In this document: one piece after another, positions 17,822 through 26,279 of the stretch
How positions within the stretch are numbered: position 1 is the first letter of the stretch
How the letters are laid out: each line of letters starts with the position of its first letter
NCBI GenBank assembly: GCA_017547165.1
Contig: JAFYQK010000022.1
Location: 24,391 to 88,390 of the forward strand
From: Bacteroidaceae bacterium
GTDB lineage: Bacteria; Bacteroidota; Bacteroidia; Bacteroidales; Bacteroidaceae
DNA length: 64,000 nucleotides
Direction: 5' to 3'
The notes under the pieces: generated by a model
Databases searched by the model: none
The model's input: the letters and a program-made list of their open reading frames with translations, nothing else
What the model was told of the DNA's origin: nothing
Made by a program: the position numbers and the translations under genes

Positions 17822-18411
17822 AATTCAAGAAAGTTTCTGAGTATCTGTTCTCCCACACTACCGCTCTTCTCAGGGTGGAACTGAGTGGCGTAGAAGTTGT
17901 CCTTGTTGAGCGCGGCAGAGTAGGGTCGTATGTAGTCACATGTGGCAATGGTAAACTCGCTGTTGTGTGGCACATAAAAACTATGTACATTGTAGATGAA
18001 ATCACCTTCGCACACACTGGTAAACAATGGAGTTTTAAGGTCGTGAATGCTATTCCATCCCATTTGTGGCACTTTGTCGCAATGATGTTCAGGCACGAAG
18101 CGTTTGACCTTGAGGGGGAAGATGCCCAGACAATCTGTGTTGCCCTCTTCGCTATGTTGGCACATGAGTTGCTGTCCGATGCAGATACCAAGTACAGGTT
18201 GTTTAAGATTGCATATCACCTTGTCCAACTGATGGTCTTTAAGATATGCCATCGCTGTGCTTGCCTCGCCTTGTCCGGGAAAGAGCACACGATCGGCCTT
18301 TGCCAACAATTCGGCATCATCCGTCAGTGTTGGCGTGATACCCAAACGCTTCAAGGCATTCACCACCGAGTAGATGTTGCCAGCGTTGTATTTAACAATT
18401 GCTACTTCCAT
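17818..18411 (-). CDS. hisH: Imidazole glycerol phosphate synthase, glutaminase subunit
   Basis: A 197-residue class I glutamine amidotransferase. The nucleophile Cys lies in PVLGICIGQQLMCQHSEEG, and the His/Glu pair in FYATQFHPEKSG. It feeds ammonia to HisF. First of the four his genes in this cluster (hisH-hisA-hisF-hisIE); the other his genes are outside the window. Confidence 0.97.
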   Translation of the reverse strand: MEVAIVKYNAGNIYSVVNALKRLGITPTLTDDAELLAKADRVLFPGQGEASTAMAYLKDHQLDKVICNLKQPVLGICIGQQLMCQHSEEGNTDCLGIFPLKVKRFVPEHHCDKVPQMGWNSIHDLKTPLFTSVCEGDFIYNVHSFYVPHNSEFTIATCDYIRPYSAALNKDNFYATQFHPEKSGSVGEQILRNFLEL

Positions 18412-18456
18412 ACAACTTATAATGGGACTTATAAACTCCTAATTAGTTTGACGGGA

Positions 18457-18936
18457 TTATTTTTTCTTGGTTTCTGCAAGTGCTTCCACCCAATTGGTGT
18501 TTAAACTAAATGGTGTGAATCCGCCCTTATCGTCAACAAAAGATTCTGCTTCACTTTTGTCTACGTTTTTAAACAACGCATGATTAGCGCTGGCATTGCA
18601 ATATCGCATAATGATTTGCATACGGTTTTTTTCTGAAGCATGACTGTTTTTTGCCAATTCTATGAAGTAGTTTGTGACAAATTCGTTCAACGCTAAAGCC
18701 TGTTCGTCTAACCAAGTGCTGCTTATACTACCTTCTTGCAAAATTATGTTCTTTCGAAAATAACGCATTGCAGTAAATTTGAATTGTGCGACTTTTAAAT
18801 CAAAGTCCTTGCTATTAGGATCGTTGATAACTAATTCGGCTTTGTCTAAAAGATAGTCATACACTTCCTGGGCCTTTATCTCTTGAACAGAGGCAACCGC
18901 AAGCATGATGACCGCAAAAAGAATTGATTTTTTCAT
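18457..18936 (-). CDS. Secreted protein of unknown function
   Basis: A 159-residue protein when started at ATG 18936 (MKKSILFAVIMLAVASVQEI), which places a signal peptide ending near VQEIKAQ at the N-terminus; the longer frame from 18975 starts inside the upstream gene. The mature part is helical and polar: EVYDYLLDKAELVINDPNSK, VAQFKFTAMRYFRKNIILQ, ALALNEFVTNYFIELAKNS. No catalytic motif is visible. Similar short secreted proteins are common in Bacteroidales. It starts 36 bases after the stop of the two-cassette ATPase and precedes hisH by 46 bases, so it may share a transcript with either. Confidence 0.75.
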   Translation of the reverse strand: MKKSILFAVIMLAVASVQEIKAQEVYDYLLDKAELVINDPNSKDFDLKVAQFKFTAMRYFRKNIILQEGSISSTWLDEQALALNEFVTNYFIELAKNSHASEKNRMQIIMRYCNASANHALFKNVDKSEAESFVDDKGGFTPFSLNTNWVEALAETKKK

Positions 18937-18971
18937 ATCTGTGTGTGTTGTTTGAATATATGTTGTGTGAG

Positions 18972-20471
18972 TCACATGTTCTTTTTCAATGTGATGTTAT
19001 GTGTTATGCCCTCTGGAAGTTCCTCCTGATAGTGGGTGACCATGACAAGAGTCTTATGATTACGTTGGCAAAATGTTTTTATCACCTCTCTCACTCGTTG
19101 GCGGTTGATTAGATCCAGTCCGTGTAATGGTTCGTCCAAAATGAGCAACTCTGGGTCCTTGACAAAGGCTCTTGCCAAGAGGCATAGGCGTTGTTCGCCA
19201 CTTGAGAGTTTCAGGAAGGTCCTGTCCTTCAGGTGCTCAATGCCGAAGACTTTCATCCACTCTTGGCAGATGTTTCTCTGCTCGGGACGGGGACGAGTAT
19301 ACAGACCAACGCTGTCCGACAAACCACTTGCCACGATGTCTATGGCAGGAAGGTCGCGCAGATATGCACGATGCATTTCAGGAGAGACATAACCAATGTG
19401 TTTCTTTATCTGCCAAATGCTCTCTCCTGTGCCACGACGGTGACCGAAGAGACTGATATTGCAAGCATAACTCTGTGGATTGTCTGCGCACACCAATGAG
19501 AGCAGCGTGCTCTTTCCTGCACCGTTTTCGCCCTGTAGAGTCCATCTCTCTCCCTCGCACACCGTCCAGTTGATATTCTTCAGGATTGTACGATTGCCAT
19601 AGTGTATGTTGACATCTTGGAAATTCAATATCTCTCCTCCGTCTTGAGGATAGAAACTGATGGATGTAATGTCCTTTTGGGGCAGATTGACAATCCATTG
19701 TGCCAGATTTTGTGGAAGAACTTCGGTTGGGGTATGTATGGATTTAAAGAACTCGTTGCGTGTCAGCTTCTTCTTTACCACGAGTTGCTCCACATGCACC
19801 ACATGCGTGATAAATTCGGGAATGTCGTCGTATTTCGAAAGCACCAGTATCACGGTGAGCTCAGTGGTTTGTGTCAACTTCTCCAAAAGTTCTTTGAGCA
19901 AATTGCGTGTAGTATTGTCCAATCCGATGAATGGATTGTCCAGAATCAGCACGCGAGGAGCCGAGAGCAATGTGCGGGTCAGCTGGAACTTGCGCAACTC
20001 GCCACTTGACAAAGATATGATGTACTTGTCGAGCACGGGACCGAGGGCAAACATGTCATAGAGTTTTTCGCGGAGTCCCTTGTGGTATTCTTCCACCTTT
20101 TCCAGAAGGTAACCCACGGTTGGAGTGTTCTCGTCTATGTCGTGCTGGTTCCATCGTTGCTGGTAGTAGTATGTTCCATCCTGGTCGCCATATGAGTCGC
20201 GGAATGATATGAAACGCAGTTGTTCGCTGATGAGGCGCTTCTGTGTGGGAGTGCCTGCTTCCACTCCTGAATTGTCAAAACCATAATGCACCTCGTTCTG
20301 AAGCAGTGGGTAGTGGCCTGTGAGAATCTCCACCAAACGACTCTTTCCTGCGGCATTGTCACCACAGATGGCAATCTGTTCGCCTGGCAATATTTCCAGG
20401 TTTACAGGTTCTGCCATACGCCAATCGGGGTGGCGCGTAATGCCGTTGTTGATACTTATTATTGGTGTCAT
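18972..20471 (-). CDS. Two-cassette ABC ATPase, ModF/PhrA type
   Basis: A 499-residue soluble protein with two ABC ATPase domains. Cassette 1: Walker A GDNAAGKSR, signature LSSGELRKFQLTR, Walker B LILDNPFIGLD. Cassette 2: Walker A GENGAGKST, signature LSSGEQRLCLLARA, Walker B LLILDEPLHGLD, and VMVTHYQEELPEG. This layout without membrane helices matches ModF (PhrA, once called photorepair protein), whose role remains unclear. The missing long inter-cassette linker sets it apart from ABC-F translation factors. Confidence 0.85.
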   Translation of the reverse strand: MTPIISINNGITRHPDWRMAEPVNLEILPGEQIAICGDNAAGKSRLVEILTGHYPLLQNEVHYGFDNSGVEAGTPTQKRLISEQLRFISFRDSYGDQDGTYYYQQRWNQHDIDENTPTVGYLLEKVEEYHKGLREKLYDMFALGPVLDKYIISLSSGELRKFQLTRTLLSAPRVLILDNPFIGLDNTTRNLLKELLEKLTQTTELTVILVLSKYDDIPEFITHVVHVEQLVVKKKLTRNEFFKSIHTPTEVLPQNLAQWIVNLPQKDITSISFYPQDGGEILNFQDVNIHYGNRTILKNINWTVCEGERWTLQGENGAGKSTLLSLVCADNPQSYACNISLFGHRRGTGESIWQIKKHIGYVSPEMHRAYLRDLPAIDIVASGLSDSVGLYTRPRPEQRNICQEWMKVFGIEHLKDRTFLKLSSGEQRLCLLARAFVKDPELLILDEPLHGLDLINRQRVREVIKTFCQRNHKTLVMVTHYQEELPEGITHNITLKKNM

Positions 20472-20619
20472 TGGTTATACGTAAATCTGCGAGTAAGTGA
20501 GTGCAGGATTAAACTGAAAACTTAAATGTGAGTTACTTTAGCTTGATGTGCTTGCGAAAGAATCTGTTTCGCTTTTGAGTATGGTCTTTAAAGTTTTTAG
20601 GGACTTTGTCGCTTACCTC

Positions 20620-21210
20620 TTATCCTCCTTCTTTTGAGAGTGGTTGTGTGGAGGCCAGACGTTCCTTATTCTTGCTCACGAAGTCTTTCCACGACGAGTA
20701 TTTCTTGTCGCTTTCGGGGCGTCCTATCTGCAGGAAGTGGCAATATGCCGCCGCCAGAGCATCGGTGGCGTCGAGGAACTTGCCCATCTCGTCCTTATCC
20801 AGATGCAACATACGACGAAGCATGTCGGACACCTGCTCCTTTGATGCCGTACCTATACCGGTTATGGCCATCTTTATCTTCGTGGGAGCGTATTCCGTAA
20901 TGGGCACTTGGCGCTGTATTGCCGCCGCCATTGCCACACCCTGTGCTCTGCCCAGTTTTAACATTGATTGCACGTTCTTGCCGAAGAAGGGTGCCTCTAT
21001 AGCCATCTCGTCGGGTAGATACGAATCGATGATGCTTGTGATGCGGTCGAAGATGTGACCCAGTTTCATGTAGTGGTCGCCAAACTTTCTTAAGTCTATC
21101 ACACCCAGAGCCACCATCTCGGCCTTCTTGCCGCAAACGCGTATCACACCGTAACCCATCACGTTGGTGCCGGGATCAATGCCGAGTATTATTTTTTCTG
21201 GAGTAAGCAT
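20620..21210 (-). CDS. ruvC: Crossover junction endodeoxyribonuclease RuvC
   Basis: A 196-residue Holliday junction resolvase. [16 protein letters not shown] carries the first catalytic Asp; [25 protein letters not shown] the catalytic Glu and conserved helix; the late [13 protein letters not shown] the final acidic cluster. It cuts junctions moved by RuvAB. There is a short C-terminal extension past the family core. Confidence 0.96.
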   Translation of the reverse strand: MLTPEKIILGIDPGTNVMGYGVIRVCGKKAEMVALGVIDLRKFGDHYMKLGHIFDRITSIIDSYLPDEMAIEAPFFGKNVQSMLKLGRAQGVAMAAAIQRQVPITEYAPTKIKMAITGIGTASKEQVSDMLRRMLHLDKDEMGKFLDATDALAAAYCHFLQIGRPESDKKYSSWKDFVSKNKERLASTQPLSKEGG

Positions 21211-21428
21211 TGTTAAGCGGAGGCCCCCTATTCCCCTAGAGTTGACACTGACAAATGTTTTTTGTAGCGGAGGCGAATAATTCTATTTTGCTTTAGAGTA
21301 GGGTATTTTAAGTATTTAGTGACTTTCAACTAAACGCTATGTCTGCGGAAGCGGACTGGATGATAGTCAATCGCTAAACGCTCATCCTAATCGTTCATCT
21401 CTCATCGTTTAGAACGAGGGGGAGACTT

Positions 21429-21875
21429 TTACTTTGTCATCTCGCCCTCGATTATCAGGCGTACTATTCTGTTCTTCGCGTTGGAGCGTACGGTAATAGT
21501 TTTGGAGAAACGGCCTGTCATCAGTCCCTTGCCGTTGTAGCTTACATTGATGCTGCCCTTCTCGCCTGGTTTGATGGGGTCTTTTGTGAAGGTGGGCACT
21601 GTGCATCCGCAAGAGGCGAAAGCTTGGTTGATTATCAGTGGAGCTGTACCAATGTTGGTGAAGGCAAAGCTGCACTTTCTTTCCGAGTCTGCCTCGGGGA
21701 AGATTCCTAGATTGATACGCATGGTGTCGAACTTTATCTCCGCATAGTTCTCGGCCTTGGTTTCGCCGGTGGGACGCACCTCACTTCTTACAGATTTCTG
21801 AGATTGTGCGTTGGTAGCAAAGGATATGCTCATAAGCAAGGTGACCAGTAGCAATAACTTTTTCATAGTGTTCAT
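21429..21875 (-). CDS. DUF1573 secreted protein
   Basis: A 148-residue protein with a signal peptide (MKKLLLLVTLLMSISFATNA; the ATG at 21866 is an equally good start). The rest is one DUF1573 domain of an Ig-like fold: FDTMRINLGIFPEADSERKC, FAFTNIGTAPLIINQAFASC, GCTVPTFTKDPIKPGEKGSI. The GCT and the Cys pair are family marks. These proteins are frequent in Bacteroidales and probably periplasmic or surface-exposed; their function is not known. Confidence 0.88.
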   Translation of the reverse strand: MNTMKKLLLLVTLLMSISFATNAQSQKSVRSEVRPTGETKAENYAEIKFDTMRINLGIFPEADSERKCSFAFTNIGTAPLIINQAFASCGCTVPTFTKDPIKPGEKGSINVSYNGKGLMTGRFSKTITVRSNAKNRIVRLIIEGEMTK

Positions 21876-22178
21876 TGGTATTTATTTCTATATAATTTTT
21901 GCGCACAAAGTTACATAAAAATATCGGAAATATGTGTGATTAAGTATTTTCTTTAATATATGGGTGAAAAAATAACAACTTACACCGTTTTATTGACAAC
22001 TTTAGAGGCGTAAAAAGCGCCCCCAAAATGGAGTATATTATCACTATATATTCAAGAATATTGTTATTCATCCTCATTTATGCGTTATAGGGTCTATGAA
22101 ATAACTGCCGGACCTCTATTTTTTCGATAGGAATCCGGCAGATGTGTGTGTTAGTTTGTTGTATTTGCAAGGTGGTAT
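21876..22178. other. Gene-free stretch upstream of the DUF1573 gene
   Basis: No convincing coding region. It holds a minus-strand -7 box (21906-21913, reading TAACTTTG on that strand) 31 bases before the DUF1573 start, an AT-rich middle, and the hairpin after nadE. Confidence 0.5.
22105..22141 (-). terminator. Hairpin after nadE
   Basis: CTGCCGGA at 22105-22112 pairs with TCCGGCAG at 22134-22141, and CCTAT/ATAG-AGG pair inside it. On the minus strand it follows nadE by 38 bases. The T run after it is short and broken (TTATTTCAT), so termination is likely but not certain. Confidence 0.5.
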
Positions 22179-24110
22179 TCAGAGTGATTCGCACTCCTTT
22201 AACCAACTGCCTGATACGGCATCGCTGGGCATGTTCCAATCGCCTCGTGGCGACAGACCACAAGTGCCTACCTTGGGGCCATCGGGCAAACAAGAACGCT
22301 TGAATTGTTGGTTGAAGAAACGGCGGTAGAAGTTTGTTAACCACTTCTTTATGGTATCATCGTCGTATTGACTTGAAGCAAAGGCATGACGAGCCATTAG
22401 ATAAATCTTGCTGGGACGGAAACCATATTGTAGAATATGGAACAGGAAGAAATCATGCAACTCGTACGGACCCACCAAATCCTCCGTCTTTTGTTTTATT
22501 TCGCCATTTTCGTTTGCAGGGATTAGTTCGGGGGAAATGGGGGTGTCTATGATGTCGTCAAGCACCCTTTGCACCACGGCATTCTTCTGCGAACGGGCAT
22601 ACCATTCCACCACCAAACGCACTACTGTTTTAGGCACCGAACCATTGACGCTATACATCGACATGTGGTCGCCGTTATATGTCGCCCAACCTAGTGCCAG
22701 CTCCGATAGGTCGCCAGTTCCGATGACCATTCCGCCAACCTGATTTGCCAAGTCCATCAATATCTGTGTGCGCTCTCGAGCTTGCGAATTCTCGTATGTG
22801 ATATCGTGTTTAGCAGGATTGTGGCCAATATCGCTAAAATGTTGCAAACAAGCATCTTTAATGCTTACTTCACGCAAGGTGATGCCAAGATGTTCCATAA
22901 GCGATAGCGCATTTTGGTATGTGCGGTCTGTAGTACCAAAACCAGGCATTGTGACACCAACAATACCCTTGCGGTCAAGTCCTAAACGGTCAAATGTACC
23001 CACACATACCAATAGTGCCAAAGTGCTATCCAAACCGCCACTGATGCCCACTACCACCGTCTTGCAATTGGTGTGCTTTAGTCTTTTGGCCAATCCCATT
23101 GTTTGTATGGTATAGATTTCTTCCATCTGCGCATCCCTTTCTGTGGGATTGTTGCTATAGAAAGGATGAGTACTGAAGATTCTGTTAAATTGCAGATCCT
23201 GTTTCACCATCATATCTGTTCCAATGGTTGTGAAAGGTGTGCCCGATATGGTTCTTGCCGAGGTGCAGAACGACCTGTTGGCTCTACGGTTGCTTCGTAG
23301 TTTCTCAATATCTATCTCGCTGAATATCAGTTGCGGTTCTGTTGCGAATAATTCGCCCTCATTAAGTATTGTGCCATTCTCGCAGATTAGGGCCTGACCA
23401 CCAAAAACCAGGTCTGTCGAGCTTTCGCCAAAACCGGCTCCGGCATATACATATCCGCCTATGCACCTTGCGCTCTGATTGGAAACCTGACTCCTAATAT
23501 ACGCACTTTTGCCCACCAATGCATAATCAGCAGAGGGGTTCAGCACAATATCTGCCCCCAGTAGCGACAGGGTGGTGGAGGGTGGTGTTGGAACCTGCAA
23601 ATCTTGGCCTATCTCGATGGCAAATGTACACGATGGGGTGCTGAATAGTTGATGCTGTATTATTTCCGGCTGATCGCCGCACAACCATACCTTAGCATTG
23701 CGTGCGTCCAGTGACGAGCGGAACCATCTGCCTCCAAGTTCTCCCTTTTGTCCATCCAGATATGTCTTGGCCACAACGCCCTGAATCTTGCCTTTTTGTA
23801 GCACCACAGAACAGTTCAGTAGGCCATTCTGCCACGTGACGGGCATGCCCACTACTATTATCATATCCATAGAACGGGTGAAGTCCATCAACTTCATCAA
23901 TGCCACCTCTGCCTCGTCTATGAGTGTCTGTTGGAAGAAAAGATCTTGGCATGTGCTTCCAGTGATACTGAGTTCGGGTGTGAGTAGTATCTCCACATTT
24001 TGTGCCTGTGCCTTGAGTACAAGTTTCTCAATTTCTTCTACATTGAACTGAGGGTCGGCAACTTTGACTTCAGGGATGCCGATACCCACTCTTACGAATC
24101 CGTGTTTCAT
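22179..24110 (-). CDS. nadE: NAD synthetase with a glutaminase domain lacking the nucleophilic cysteine
   Basis: A 643-residue protein with an N-terminal nitrilase-like domain (about 1-290) and a C-terminal NAD synthetase (about 340-643). The synthetase is intact: VVGISGGLDSTLALLV (P-loop), NSQARERTQILMDL, GTGDLSELALGWATYNGDH. In the nitrilase domain Glu46 (TPELSITG) and Lys115 (AKTYL) are present, but the site normally EICEDLW reads EIGQDLQ, with Gly168 where the catalytic Cys should be. The loop after Lys115, usually LPNYxEFYE, is also changed. So glutamine use is probably lost and ammonia would be the nitrogen source for NAD. An ideal Bacteroidetes promoter precedes it. Confidence 0.92.
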   Translation of the reverse strand: MKHGFVRVGIGIPEVKVADPQFNVEEIEKLVLKAQAQNVEILLTPELSITGSTCQDLFFQQTLIDEAEVALMKLMDFTRSMDMIIVVGMPVTWQNGLLNCSVVLQKGKIQGVVAKTYLDGQKGELGGRWFRSSLDARNAKVWLCGDQPEIIQHQLFSTPSCTFAIEIGQDLQVPTPPSTTLSLLGADIVLNPSADYALVGKSAYIRSQVSNQSARCIGGYVYAGAGFGESSTDLVFGGQALICENGTILNEGELFATEPQLIFSEIDIEKLRSNRRANRSFCTSARTISGTPFTTIGTDMMVKQDLQFNRIFSTHPFYSNNPTERDAQMEEIYTIQTMGLAKRLKHTNCKTVVVGISGGLDSTLALLVCVGTFDRLGLDRKGIVGVTMPGFGTTDRTYQNALSLMEHLGITLREVSIKDACLQHFSDIGHNPAKHDITYENSQARERTQILMDLANQVGGMVIGTGDLSELALGWATYNGDHMSMYSVNGSVPKTVVRLVVEWYARSQKNAVVQRVLDDIIDTPISPELIPANENGEIKQKTEDLVGPYELHDFFLFHILQYGFRPSKIYLMARHAFASSQYDDDTIKKWLTNFYRRFFNQQFKRSCLPDGPKVGTCGLSPRGDWNMPSDAVSGSWLKECESL

Positions 24111-24135
24111 AACAATCTTCGTTTTTTATCCAACA

Positions 24136-24167
24136 CAAAGGTACGAATAAGCGAGTGATTTAGCAAA
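24136..24167 (-). promoter_or_regulatory. Bacteroidetes promoter for nadE
   Basis: On the minus strand TTTG (24164-24167) and TACCTTTG (24136-24143) are 20 bases apart, the consensus spacing. The -7 box lies 26 bases before the nadE ATG. Confidence 0.8.
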
Positions 24168-24271
24168 TTTATTTGCATAAAACCGAGTGAGAGTACCTTC
24201 GGCCTCAATCCTAAGGTGCCATTTTTTCTGTATCGCAACGATACCACTTTTATTTTTGTATTGCGATGCAT

Positions 24272-24304
24272 AAAAAAGGAGCCGCCGCTTAGTTGCGACG
24301 ACTC
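24272..24304 (-). terminator. Rho-independent terminator after htpG
   Basis: On the minus strand GGAGTCGTCGC and GCGGCGGCTCC pair (with G-U pairs) around AACTAA and are followed by T6. It lies 60 bases after the htpG stop. Confidence 0.8.
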
Positions 24305-24363
24305 CCGTTATTGATTAAAAGTTTTAAAGTTAAGAGATATTGGTCTCTCTTACGCTCAAACCT

Positions 24364-26220
24364 TTACTTTATCATGCCAACAGAGCGCTTTACGAACTTG
24401 GTCAGTGCTTCGCCAGAGAGCATGCCGTTCTGCAAGAGGGCAAGGTCGATGAGCTGGCTGATGCGCTCGTTGTTTTCTGTTTCAAGCAGTTCCTTAACGA
24501 GAGGAGAGTCGGTGTTGAGCACCATGTTGTACATGTCGGGCATCTCGCCATAGAACTGCATGCCGGGTTGCAGGCGTGCCATGTCCTTCATACGGCGCAT
24601 ATACTCGCTCTGGGTGATGATAACGGGCAACTGCTCTTCGCCCATGGCCTGAGTCTGCAGGGTGAACTCCACCTTGTTCATCTTGGGAAGGAGTTCCTTG
24701 AACTGGTTCTGAAGCTTTTCTGCCTGCTCCTTGTCCAGCTGCTCCTTCTCGGTGTCGTCGCGCTTGATGAGGTTGTTCACGGTGTCGGCATCCACGCGGG
24801 TGAAGTTGGTCTTCTTCAACTTCTGCTCCAGCATGTTGATGAGGGGAGTATCCAACTGGCCGTTCATCATCAGCACGCTATATCCCTTCTGCTTGGCTGC
24901 CTCGATGTAGGTGTACTGGCTCTGTGCATCCTGGGCATAGAGATAGATGAGCTGACCGTCCTTGTCGGTCTGACTGCTCTCAATGAGAGTATTGTACTCC
25001 TCCAGGGTGAATAACTTGCCGTCGGTGTCCTTCAGGAGGAAGAACTGCTTGGCCTTGTCGTAGAATTGCTCCTCGCTGAGCATACCATAGTCGATGAAGA
25101 TGCTTATGTCGTCCCACTTCTCCTCAAACTCCTTCCGGTCGTTCTTGAAGATGCTGCTCAGACGGTCTGCCACCTTCTTGGTGATGTACTGGCTGATCTT
25201 CTTCACATTCTGGTCGCTCTGCAGATAGCTGCGGCTCACGTTCAAGGGAATGTCGGGAGAGTCGATGACACCATGCAGGAGGGTCAGGAACTCGGGAACG
25301 ATGCCTTCCACCTGGTCGGTGACGAACACCTGATTGCAATAGAGCTGGATCTTGTTGCGCTGGATGTCGAGCTGGTTCTTTATCTTGGGGAAGTAGAGTG
25401 TGCCGGTGAGGTTGAAGGGATAGTCCACATTGAGGTGAATCCAGAAGAGGGGCTCGTCTGCCATAGGATAGAGTTTGCGGTAGAACTCCTTGTAGTCCTC
25501 GTCCTTCAGTTCGCTGGGTTTGCGTGTCCAGAGGGGAAGGGTGTCGTTGATGATGTTGTCCTCCTCGGTTTCCTGCATCTCCTTCTTCTCCTCGTTCCAC
25601 TCGCTCTTCTTGCCGAAGGCAATGGCAACGGGCAGGAAGTGGCAGTATTTCTTGAGCAGAGACTCCACCTTGTGCTTCTCGAGGAACTCCTCGCAATCCT
25701 CGCTGATGTGCATCACGATGTCTGTGCCGCGACCATCCTTCTCTACCTCCTCGAGGGTAAACTCGGGACTACCGTCGCACGACCATTTCTGGGCAGGTTC
25801 ACCATCCTTGTAGCTCTTGGTGATGATGTCCACGCGGTCGCTCACCATGAAGCTGGAGTAGAAGCCAAGACCGAAGTGGCCGATGATCTGTGGAGCATCG
25901 TCCTTGTACTTGTCAAGGAAGTCGTTGGCACCTGAGAAAGCAATCTGGTTGATGTACTTCTCAATCTCCTCGGCGGTCATACCGATACCGTTGTCGCTCA
26001 CGGTGATGGTTTTTGCCTCCTTGTCCACGCTCACGCTTACCTTCAGTTCTCCCATCTCGCCCTGGAGCTCACCCTTGCCGGCAAGAGCCTTCAGTTTCTG
26101 TGTGGCATCAACGGCATTGCTGACTATCTCGCGAAGGAAAATTTCGTGGTCGCTATAGAGAAACTTTTTGATTACGGGGAAGATGTTCTCTGTTGTAACC
26201 CCAATGTTGCCTTGTTTCAT
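24364..26220 (-). CDS. htpG: Hsp90-family chaperone HtpG
   Basis: A 618-residue chaperone. The GHKL ATPase domain is complete: FLREIVSNAVDATQKLK, SDNGIGMTAEEI, IGHFGLGFYSSFMV. Middle domain: LFWIHLNVDYPFNLTGTLYF, YCNQVFVTDQ, LNVSRSYLQ with the catalytic-loop Arg. A dimerization domain ends the protein. Codon use is strongly biased to GC-ending codons, as in highly expressed genes, and creates long antisense frames that are not genes. It starts 59 bases after the clpC stop, with a perfect 26-base palindrome between them. Both are stress chaperones, so shared control is plausible. Confidence 0.97.
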   Translation of the reverse strand: MKQGNIGVTTENIFPVIKKFLYSDHEIFLREIVSNAVDATQKLKALAGKGELQGEMGELKVSVSVDKEAKTITVSDNGIGMTAEEIEKYINQIAFSGANDFLDKYKDDAPQIIGHFGLGFYSSFMVSDRVDIITKSYKDGEPAQKWSCDGSPEFTLEEVEKDGRGTDIVMHISEDCEEFLEKHKVESLLKKYCHFLPVAIAFGKKSEWNEEKKEMQETEEDNIINDTLPLWTRKPSELKDEDYKEFYRKLYPMADEPLFWIHLNVDYPFNLTGTLYFPKIKNQLDIQRNKIQLYCNQVFVTDQVEGIVPEFLTLLHGVIDSPDIPLNVSRSYLQSDQNVKKISQYITKKVADRLSSIFKNDRKEFEEKWDDISIFIDYGMLSEEQFYDKAKQFFLLKDTDGKLFTLEEYNTLIESSQTDKDGQLIYLYAQDAQSQYTYIEAAKQKGYSVLMMNGQLDTPLINMLEQKLKKTNFTRVDADTVNNLIKRDDTEKEQLDKEQAEKLQNQFKELLPKMNKVEFTLQTQAMGEEQLPVIITQSEYMRRMKDMARLQPGMQFYGEMPDMYNMVLNTDSPLVKELLETENNERISQLIDLALLQNGMLSGEALTKFVKRSVGMIK

Positions 26221-26248
26221 ATCTTGTGTAATGTTTTTTGTTATTTTT

Positions 26249-26274
26249 ATCTAGAGAATTATAATTCTCTAGAT
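26249..26274. repeat. Perfect 26-base palindrome between clpC and htpG
   Basis: ATCTAGAGAATTA followed by its exact reverse complement. It lies 29 bases before the htpG start and 6 bases after the clpC stop. Without a T run on the minus strand it is not a standard terminator; an operator or mRNA processing stem are both possible. Confidence 0.6.
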
Positions 26275-26279
26275 GTTAT

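Noticed and set aside
18972-20471. ABC-F antibiotic-resistance or translation factor
   Set aside because: The long charged linker between cassettes of ABC-F proteins is absent; the layout fits ModF/PhrA better.
25066-25935. Plus-strand frame of 289 codons opposite htpG
   Set aside because: Same reason: codon-bias shadow of a highly expressed gene; composition of Leu/Val/Glu repeats is not protein-like.
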